Shown: positions 1-6,251 of the stretch, in pieces
Layout of the letters: each line of letters opens with the position of its first letter
Numbering within the stretch: position 1 is the first letter of the stretch
DNA from: Gemmatimonadota bacterium
Lineage (GTDB): Bacteria; Gemmatimonadota; Gemmatimonadetes; Gemmatimonadales; GWC2-71-9
Length of the DNA: 6,251 bases
NCBI GenBank assembly: GCA_029859185.1
Contig: JAOUDR010000181.1
Coordinates: 1-6,251, forward strand
Reading direction: 5' to 3'
The notes under the pieces: model-generated
The model's input: only the letters and a program-made list of their open reading frames with translations
Database searches by the model: none
What the model was told of the DNA's origin: nothing
Translations under genes and position numbers: made by a program

Positions 1-126
1 CGCGACATGCTGCAGTACTACGGCGCCCTGGAGAAGAGCGGCATCACCTATGGCGGACTGGTGGAGTTGATCGTGAATGCCATGGTGGATGTGAAGGAGC
101 CGTTCATCAAGTGGGAGATGCACTAG
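1..126 (+). CDS. C-terminal end of an unrecognised protein (5' truncated by window edge)
   Basis: An open frame runs from base 1 to a TAG stop at 124-126 and gives 41 residues, beginning RDMLQYYGALEKSG and ending EPFIKWEMH. The codons are GC-rich at the third position (ctg, gtg, gag, atc, aag) like the other genes here, which supports a real gene end. An internal ATG lies at 7-9, but the frame has no stop before it, so the gene most likely starts outside the window. The tail is soluble-looking with mixed hydrophobic and charged residues. It has no cysteine motif, membrane segment or signature I recognise, so I assign no function. It converges on the small exported protein gene, with the hairpin at 133-166 between them. 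That it is real coding sequence is fairly sure; its identity is open. Confidence 0.7.
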   Translation, partial: RDMLQYYGALEKSGITYGGLVELIVNAMVDVKEPFIKWEMH

Positions 127-132
127 GCGGCT

Positions 133-166
133 GACGGGATGCACGGGGTCCGTGTTGCATCCCGTC
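133..166. terminator. Inverted repeat, candidate bidirectional terminator
   Basis: An 11-base arm, gacgggatgca (133-143), pairs perfectly with tgcatcccgtc (156-166) across a 12-base loop. The loop can pair a little further (cacg with cgtg) if one T is bulged. It lies 6 bases after the TAG of the upstream + strand gene and 11 bases past the stop of the - strand gene ending at 178, which is where a shared terminator of two convergent genes would sit. No clear T-run follows on either strand, so it is not a textbook intrinsic terminator. It may work without a U-tract or protect mRNA 3' ends. Confidence 0.6.
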
Positions 167-177
167 TGTGGCGTGCC

Positions 178-459
178 CTACTCCACGGCCATCGCGGATT
201 CGGGTGCTAGGTGCCCGGCCGAGGGATTCGCGCCGCGGCCCACGTACCGACCATGGCGCCGGTCGGTGAATTCCCGGACATCGCCAAGCTCGGTGTAGAA
301 GAGTGCGGACGCGTTGATCTCCCGCTCGACGTTGTGGGCCCATGCCCGCCCGAATGGTCCGGTTGCCCGGGCGGTCATTGCGTGGACAGCCGCCATCACG
401 AGCGCCCCGAGAGCCAGGGCGGCCGCCAGGCGCAACCAGCGGGAGACATGGCCGCGCAT
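178..459 (-). CDS. Small exported or membrane-anchored protein, coupled to the YeiH-type transporter gene
   Basis: A 93-residue protein reads from ATG at 459-457 to TAG at 180-178. A GTG at 462-460 would add one residue. The start overlaps the TGA of the transporter gene (461-459) in the form GTGATG, typical of translational coupling. Residues 9-27 form an Ala/Leu-rich hydrophobic segment after two arginines. It ends near a T-A-R-A sequence that could be a signal-peptidase site, so the protein is either exported or anchored by its N-terminus. The rest (about 60 residues) is polar, with the segment NASALFYTELGDVREF at 49-64 as the most structured-looking part and a Gly/Arg/Pro-rich tail. It has no cysteines, so it is neither a lipoprotein nor a c-type cytochrome. 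I do not recognise the family. The overlap, the hydrophobic N-terminus and the polar remainder argue that it is a real gene rather than chance ORF. The context suggests an accessory subunit or periplasmic partner of the transporter, which is inference. Confidence 0.72.
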   Translation of the reverse strand: MRGHVSRWLRLAAALALGALVMAAVHAMTARATGPFGRAWAHNVEREINASALFYTELGDVREFTDRRHGRYVGRGANPSAGHLAPESAMAVE

Positions 460-1748
460 CACGGTGCCCCGATGGAGAGGACGCCACCGAATACGAGCCA
501 GGCGGCGAGCAGGGTCAGGACGATGTTGAAGCTCTGCCCGACCACGTAGAGGATGATGGGCTTGCCACCGACCAACTGGCGTGCCAGTTCCTTGAAATTG
601 GATTCCAGCCCGATGGCAACGAAGGCCAGGCAGAACAGCCAGGCGCGGAACACCTTGCTCACGTTGAGGATCTCCCCGACCCGTACGTCGCCTACCGTCG
701 GCAGGAGGACGAAGCTGAAAACGAGGGACGCGAGCGCAAAGCCCAGGATGAACTTGGGGAATCGATACCAGACTTCCATGAGACTCGGCCGAGGCGCGGA
801 CGGGTCACGATCGACACGCGTGACCCAGAACAACGCCACGCAGAAGGCCACGACCCCGATCAGGATGTTCTGGATCATCTTGATGATGGCGGCCACCTTC
901 TCGGCCTCCTCGCCGAGCATCGCCCCGGCCGCCACCACGGCCCCGGTGGCGTCGATCGTGCCGCCCAGCCACGCCCCTCCAACCATGACATCGAGTCCGA
1001 TGAGCCGCGCGGCCGCTGGCATGGCGACCATCATCAGGACCGTGAAAATCATGGTCATACCCACGACCAGCGTGAGTTCCTGCTTCTTTGCCCGGCAGGC
1101 GGCGGCGGTCGCGATGGCCGCCGACACACCGCAGACGGACGTCGCGGCCGCGATGATGATCGTCAGGCGCTTCGAAGGCATCCGCAGCCAGCGGGTGCCG
1201 AAGAACCACATGAAGAGGATGACGGTGGGCGTCACCCCCCATGCCACGATCAGGCCGGGCGCCCCGAGGCGGAGGATTTCCGAGAAGAGAATCTCAGCAC
1301 CGAGCAGGACGAGCCCTGTCTTGATGAACAACTCCGACTTGGCTCCCGCGAGAAGCCATTGCGGCGTTCCCACCGTGTTGGCCACGATGAGGCCAAGGGC
1401 GAGCGCCCATAACACGTACTCCAGGCCCATGGCTCTGATCGATTGCTGGCCCGCCGCGACGAACGAGAGTACCGCGAGCGCGAAGACGACCAGGTATCCC
1501 GGCACGAAACGCCGCCATGCCTCGCGCATGATCCAGATGCCGATGGTCAGCAGGGCTCCTAGTCCCAGCGCGAGCGTCACGATCGGCACGACCTTGCCCG
1601 CGAAGGCGGTGCGGGGGTCGGTGACCCAGGTGCCGGGGCGGGGCACGCCGTGGATCGTGCCCGTGATCACACCGGCGAGGAGCATGATGGAGAACCAGAT
1701 TGCCCAGTAGTCCTCCGATTTCCAGACCTTCTGCAGTTCACTGCTCAT
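459..1748 (-). CDS. yeiH: YeiH/UPF0324-family putative sulfate/anion exporter
   Basis: A 429-residue polytopic membrane protein with roughly 12 hydrophobic segments, the first at about residues 14-34 and the last at about 397-421. Family features of the YeiH group (UPF0324, often named putative sulfate exporter) are visible: A-T-S-V-C-G-V-S-A-A at 202-211, G-G-T-I-D-A-T-G-A-V at 262-271 followed by A-A-G-A, I-K-M-I-Q-N at 289-294, P-K-F-I-L-G-F at 331-337, and a C-terminal A-F-V-A-I-G-L-E-S-N-F-K-E-L at 375-388. It is somewhat longer than the usual ~340-residue YeiH. The extra length lies mainly in a longer N-terminal part (E-D-Y-W-A-I-W at 12-18) and an extra hairpin around 50-100. The family is thought to export small anions such as sulfate, with few members tested, so the substrate is uncertain. 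The start is fixed by GGAGGG at 1761-1756, seven bases before the ATG. The stop overlaps the start of the small exported protein, so the two form an operon. Confidence 0.92.
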   Translation of the reverse strand: MSSELQKVWKSEDYWAIWFSIMLLAGVITGTIHGVPRPGTWVTDPRTAFAGKVVPIVTLALGLGALLTIGIWIMREAWRRFVPGYLVVFALAVLSFVAAGQQSIRAMGLEYVLWALALGLIVANTVGTPQWLLAGAKSELFIKTGLVLLGAEILFSEILRLGAPGLIVAWGVTPTVILFMWFFGTRWLRMPSKRLTIIIAAATSVCGVSAAIATAAACRAKKQELTLVVGMTMIFTVLMMVAMPAAARLIGLDVMVGGAWLGGTIDATGAVVAAGAMLGEEAEKVAAIIKMIQNILIGVVAFCVALFWVTRVDRDPSAPRPSLMEVWYRFPKFILGFALASLVFSFVLLPTVGDVRVGEILNVSKVFRAWLFCLAFVAIGLESNFKELARQLVGGKPIILYVVGQSFNIVLTLLAAWLVFGGVLSIGAP

Positions 1749-1833
1749 CTCAAGACCCTCCGGTACTCCACCGTGCTTCCCGAGGGATTGCGGTCACGCT
1801 CACGACTCCGCGAGCTTCCAGATGAGGACGGGT
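1749..1833. promoter_or_regulatory. Divergent intergenic region (YeiH-type gene and HEAT-protein gene)
   Basis: About 85 bases separate the two divergent starts, or about 178 if the HEAT gene begins at GTG 1927. Promoters for both directions should lie here. The ribosome binding site of the transporter gene (GGAGGG on the - strand) is at 1756-1761. I find no convincing -35/-10 pair on either strand and no clear operator palindrome, so the regulatory role rests on position only. Confidence 0.35.
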
Positions 1834-2589
1834 ATGGAGATGCGCTGTCCGGTTGGGACGAAATGTGACCCTCGTGCGGTGCCGGATCGTGACCTGGTCC
1901 CGGCCCACGCGGAATTCAGAGGACCGGTGCTGAAACAGGAACTGCGCGCGCTGCTTGAAACGCATCGCGTTGACGAGATCGCTACGGTGGCACGCGGCAC
2001 GCGGCGCGCGCTGGGGCTGTTGACCGCCCTCACGTTCGATCGCGATCCCGCGATCGGATGGCGCGCCGTCGAGGCCATGGGCGCAGCCACCGCCAGGGTT
2101 GCCGATGACGATCCCGCGGCCGCCCGCGAGCACCTGCGGCGCCTCCACTGGCTGATCCAGGAGGAGTCCGGCGGGATCTGTTGGCGAGCGCCTGAAGCCA
2201 TGGCGGAGATCGTCGCGCTCCGGCCGACCCTGTTCGCGGACTTCATCCCCATCGTCATTCATCTCCTCCACGAGACCGCGGAGGAAGACCTGGCCCACTT
2301 CCGGCCCGGTATCCTCTGGGCGATCGGGCGGCTCGGCAGCGCGGGCGCCGCGCACGTCGGCGACGTGGTCCCCAGCATCGTGGCTGCCCTCGACCACGCG
2401 GATCCGCAGGTGCGGGGCATGGCCGTATGGGCCCTTGGACGCATCGGGTGTTCCGGTGCCGTGGCCGCGCGCGAAGGACTGCGAGACGACACGGGAGCCG
2501 TCGAGGTGTACGAGGGTGGCGAGCTGCGACACACCACGGTTTCCGAGGTGACTCGGCGTGCGCTCGGTGGCGGTGCGACCCAGGCGTAG
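1834..2589 (+). CDS. HEAT-repeat protein, sulfur-metabolism-associated family (tentative)
   Basis: A 251-residue soluble, helical protein. Repeated helix pairs with the HEAT/PBS-lyase pattern are visible: residues 57-86, 100-126 (E-E-S-G-G-I-C-W-R-A-P-E-A at 110-122), about 140-168 (L-W-A-I-G-R-L-G at 161-168) and 176-205 (V-W-A-L-G-R-I-G at 198-205). A short C-terminal element with T-T-V-S-E-V-T-R-R-A-L at 234-244 follows. HEAT proteins usually act as scaffolds or partner-binding proteins, and no catalytic residues are apparent. From memory, similar proteins with the E-E-S-G-G-I-x-W-x-A-P-E-A signature are common in sulfate reducers; this needs a search. The start is uncertain: ATG 1834 has GAGGA five bases ahead, ATG 1822 lacks a Shine-Dalgarno, and GTG 1927 (AGAGGA at 1918-1923, only 3 bases away) would give 220 residues. 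Codons between 1834 and 1926 are less GC-biased than the rest (tgt, gtt, aaa, aga, gga), which favours GTG 1927. The gene converges on cobA-hemD with 22 bases between stops. Confidence 0.85.
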   Translation: MEMRCPVGTKCDPRAVPDRDLVPAHAEFRGPVLKQELRALLETHRVDEIATVARGTRRALGLLTALTFDRDPAIGWRAVEAMGAATARVADDDPAAAREHLRRLHWLIQEESGGICWRAPEAMAEIVALRPTLFADFIPIVIHLLHETAEEDLAHFRPGILWAIGRLGSAGAAHVGDVVPSIVAALDHADPQVRGMAVWALGRIGCSGAVAAREGLRDDTGAVEVYEGGELRHTTVSEVTRRALGGGATQA

Positions 2590-2611
2590 GTGCCCTTTCT
2601 GCAGCCCGCGA

Positions 2612-4243
<1,632 letters not shown>

Positions 4244-4248
4244 CACGA

Positions 4249-4254
4249 CCTCCC
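4249..4254 (-). promoter_or_regulatory. Ribosome binding site fixing the start of cobA-hemD
   Basis: The - strand reads GGGAGG here, five bases before ATG 4243-4241. A second in-frame ATG (4237-4235) and a GTG (4246-4244) are close by, but the spacing best suits 4243. The site argues against the 75-codon longer open frame starting at 4468. Confidence 0.7.
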
Positions 4255-4286
4255 GGAGCGCGGTGCGCCCCACATGGCATCTGGCA

Positions 4287-6245
4287 TCATCGGAGCGGGC
4301 TCCACTGGCCGGCGTCGTTGGAGGCCGGCACCGGGTTACACGGTGCGCGTTCGGGCGGCAGGCTGTGGAGGATCCGGGCCTCCGCCTCGGCGACCGCAGC
4401 GGCGAACCCGGACCGCGAGCTGGTGACGGCGGCGTGGGCGGCGACGGCCTGGTCGAGCTCCTTGGCACTCCACAGCGAGATCGGGCCGAGCTGCTCGGAT
4501 CCGGCGATGGACCCGGAGCTGTTGAAGTCCACGAGCGTCAAGGGCCGCGCGCGATAGTCGCGCAGTCCGAGGAGCGCAGCCGCATCGAGCACCGGCTCGG
4601 CCTGGTCGATGCCGAAGAACACGAAGTCGGCATCCGCGATGGCGTGCAGCACCGATGTTTCGCCGTACGTGTGCACGCGAATGCGCCGACCGCTGCCAAG
4701 AGCGGCCCGCAGCTGTCGCATCTGGCCGTGATGGTCGCGGTACACGAGCGTCATCTGTCGGCGGGGAACGCCGTGCTCCTCCGCCAGGGTCGAGAGGATC
4801 GAGCGTGACGTGGTCGAGCCCCCGATGACTACATGGTGGAATCGGTCCGGTCGAGCCCCGTCCACCTCGCAGATGCGCGCGAGGGCTGCGGCACAGTACC
4901 CGGTACTGAAGCGCCCCCAGGTGGTCTCGGCGTTGACCGCCCGCGCCAGCGTGGCGGCGTCGTTCACGATCGTGGTTGTCCGCACGCCGGCCGTTCGGGC
5001 GCACTGCGCAATCCGGCACGCGGTCTGGAGCTGGGCCACCACGTCACGGTCGCCCGGCAGCGCGCTGTTGAGTCCGCACGCGGTGCGCAGGAGATGGTGC
5101 CGCGCCTCACGACCCGCCAGCACATTGATGCGGAGGCCGGCTGGCGGCTCCGCACCGAACAGCGTACTCCGGGTCCGAGCGATCACACACGCCCGTTCGG
5201 CCGCGTCCAGGTCGGTGGGCAGCCAACCGTAGAGTTCGATCCGTTGGCACGTGTTCCAGACGAAGGTGTCGCGGAGGGGCGTCTCCTCACGCGTCCAATC
5301 CAGGAAGGCGCGCAGGGCTTTGCGCGTCCGGGTTTTCGCCAGCGCCAGCGCCTCGGGCTCGCTCGCCCGTTGCGCGGCTCCCCGTCCGCATCCCAGGCCA
5401 TTGGCAACCGCGGCACCGATCATCACGAGTTCGGCGGCGGACTCGTCGCGCGAAGCGGAGCCGCACGGTACCAGGAGGAGCGGCGCCGACGCGCGGTCGG
5501 CGGCCGTGGCCCGTTGGGACCCGTGCAAGACGATGTTCCGCAGGGCGCTCACGAACGGGTCAGTGAACCACAGTGGCGGACGGCAGTGCACGAGCGGTTC
5601 GCCCGCGGTGCCCGGTTCAGTGGGGAGGGGAAGTCGGCAGCAGACCGCGTGGGGCTCAGGCGCGACGGCTGGGGTGGTCCCGAACGTGAGCGACCACCGG
5701 TCCGCGGGCCAGCCGAGCCTGGCCACCGTCAGCTCCGCCGTGCAGCGTATCTGCTGCTCGTAGCGCGTGTCGGACCGGCCGTCGGCGCCGAGCAGGGTGG
5801 GTGCGACGAACTGGAGATCCGCGTCTCCCAGGTGGTGCGCCAGCGGAGCCTGCGGTTCGGCCAGGTAGCGTGCCAGCGCGTTGACGTACCCGGCATCGTC
5901 GTACCAGGTGGTACGCACCGCCACGCTGAGGTGCTCGCCCCCGTGCCGGAGCGCCTCGTAGAGATCCTGAAGGATCGTGCCGGTGTACATGGCGCTGTAT
6001 GCCGGCTCCAGCGGCAGAACGACGAGATCGTCGGTGCCGCGGGCCGCCACGGCGCGCACGGCGTCGGCGATGGTCGACGGACCATCCTGCGAGGCCACAG
6101 CGACGTGCCACCCGGCAGGCAGCGCCGTGTGGAGCGCGTCGGCCAGGCGCATCCAGTCGTCATCGGCGGCCGCGGCAATGAGCAGCACGGCGCGGCAGCG
6201 CGGTCCGAGTTCCACGGGCGGCGGGGCCGACGGGTGCGCGGTCAT
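4287..6245 (-). CDS. hemA: Ferrochelatase-like / glutamyl-tRNA reductase-like fusion protein
   Basis: A 652-residue, apparently cytosolic protein with two halves. Residues about 15-245 resemble ferrochelatase (HemH): P-S-T-I-A-D-A-V at 56-63, L-V-V-L-P-L-E-P-A-Y-S at 74-84 with T-G-T at 88-90, a Y-D-D-A-G-Y-V-N-A-L segment at 115-124, Y-E-Q-Q-I-x-x-T-A at 162-170, and W-S-L-T-F at 184-188. The catalytic His motif (S-A-H-G-x-P) reads V-A-P-T-L-L-G (147-153). The D-H-x-E-T-L motif reads D-P-F-V-S-A-L (229-235), so both key residues look lost. Residues about 300-630 resemble glutamyl-tRNA reductase, which makes glutamate-1-semialdehyde from glutamyl-tRNA with NADPH: N-T-C-Q-R-I-E-L-Y at 331-339 with the nucleophile Cys333, H384-L-L-R-x-A-x-G-L, a nucleotide-binding V-I-G-G-S-T-T-S at 473-480, and L-V-D-F-N-S at 571-576. 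The linker near 255-285 (L-L-L-V-P-C-G-S-A-S-R) may be a remnant of the HemA N-terminus or a chelatase-like strand. Only six bases precede ATG 6245 and they contain no stop, so the true start could lie outside the window. It sits 43 bases upstream of cobA-hemD, a likely operon. Confidence 0.82.
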   Translation of the reverse strand: MTAHPSAPPPVELGPRCRAVLLIAAAADDDWMRLADALHTALPAGWHVAVASQDGPSTIADAVRAVAARGTDDLVVLPLEPAYSAMYTGTILQDLYEALRHGGEHLSVAVRTTWYDDAGYVNALARYLAEPQAPLAHHLGDADLQFVAPTLLGADGRSDTRYEQQIRCTAELTVARLGWPADRWSLTFGTTPAVAPEPHAVCCRLPLPTEPGTAGEPLVHCRPPLWFTDPFVSALRNIVLHGSQRATAADRASAPLLLVPCGSASRDESAAELVMIGAAVANGLGCGRGAAQRASEPEALALAKTRTRKALRAFLDWTREETPLRDTFVWNTCQRIELYGWLPTDLDAAERACVIARTRSTLFGAEPPAGLRINVLAGREARHHLLRTACGLNSALPGDRDVVAQLQTACRIAQCARTAGVRTTTIVNDAATLARAVNAETTWGRFSTGYCAAALARICEVDGARPDRFHHVVIGGSTTSRSILSTLAEEHGVPRRQMTLVYRDHHGQMRQLRAALGSGRRIRVHTYGETSVLHAIADADFVFFGIDQAEPVLDAAALLGLRDYRARPLTLVDFNSSGSIAGSEQLGPISLWSAKELDQAVAAHAAVTSSRSGFAAAVAEAEARILHSLPPERAPCNPVPASNDAGQWSPLR

Positions 6246-6251
6246 GCGTGT

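Noticed and set aside
342..1412. A 356-codon open frame on the + strand opposite the transporter gene (and another at 553-1710).
   Set aside because: Its product is rich in Arg, Asp, His, Gly and Glu with no domain. It is the antisense shadow of a well-supported membrane protein in GC-rich DNA.
4275..4288. Tandem 7-base repeat TGGCATC TGGCATC near the stop of the hemA-like gene.
   Set aside because: Only two short copies, part of them coding. It is consistent with chance and has no associated structure.
4244..4468. Upstream extension of the cobA-hemD frame to an ATG at 4468.
   Set aside because: It overlaps the 3' end of the hemA-like gene by 182 bases and translates to a Pro/Arg/Ser-rich run. 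A good ribosome binding site sits directly before ATG 4243.
5396..5483. A CbiX-like strand (L-L-L-V-P-C-G-S-A-S-R, residues 256-266) as a second chelatase domain inside the fusion.
   Set aside because: The resemblance is one short strand, the catalytic His is absent, and too few residues remain before the HemA core for a full CbiX domain. It is mentioned only as an alternative in the gene entry.

Overview
The window is a GC-rich bacterial segment (about two thirds G+C by eye, strongly GC-biased third codon positions) that is almost fully coding. It holds four complete or near-complete genes, one small translationally coupled gene and the 3' end of a sixth gene. I see no tRNA, rRNA, CRISPR, insertion sequence or phage gene. 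The sequence does not fix the organism. The gene set suggests a high-GC bacterium with an active sulfur metabolism, possibly an uncultured lineage carrying dissimilatory sulfite reductase, but no dsr, apr or sat gene can be identified here.

Layout. 1-126 (+): last 41 codons of an unrecognised protein. 127-177: convergent gap with a strong hairpin at 133-166. 178-459 (-): small exported or membrane-anchored protein whose start overlaps the stop of the gene before it. 459-1748 (-): YeiH/UPF0324-type putative anion (sulfate) exporter. 1749-1833: divergent gap. 1834-2589 (+): HEAT-repeat protein. 2590-2611: 22-base convergent gap with no terminator visible. 2612-4243 (-): fusion of uroporphyrinogen-III C-methyltransferase and uroporphyrinogen-III synthase (CobA-HemD). 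4244-4286: short gap with the ribosome binding site of cobA-hemD. 4287-6245 (-): an unusual 652-residue protein with a ferrochelatase-like N-terminal half and a glutamyl-tRNA reductase (HemA)-like C-terminal half.

How the genes fit together. The two rightmost genes read leftward in probable operon order. Together they cover the first committed step of tetrapyrrole synthesis (glutamyl-tRNA to glutamate-1-semialdehyde), formation of uroporphyrinogen III and its methylation to precorrin-2. That is the route to siroheme, the cofactor of sulfite and nitrite reductases, and also to cobalamin. The YeiH-type transporter and the HEAT protein (a family I associate, from memory, with sulfur-metabolising anaerobes) make a sulfur-linked island plausible. 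This is inference from context.

The most interesting item is the HemH-like/HemA-like fusion. Its ferrochelatase-like half keeps recognisable family segments but seems to have lost both catalytic positions of the family (the His of the S-A-H-G-x-P motif and the Glu of the D-H-x-E-T-L motif). The HemA-like half keeps the catalytic Cys and a conserved His. It sits directly upstream of a CobA-HemD fusion that lacks the dehydrogenase/chelatase module needed to finish siroheme. A second lead is the small 93-residue protein coupled to the YeiH-type transporter.
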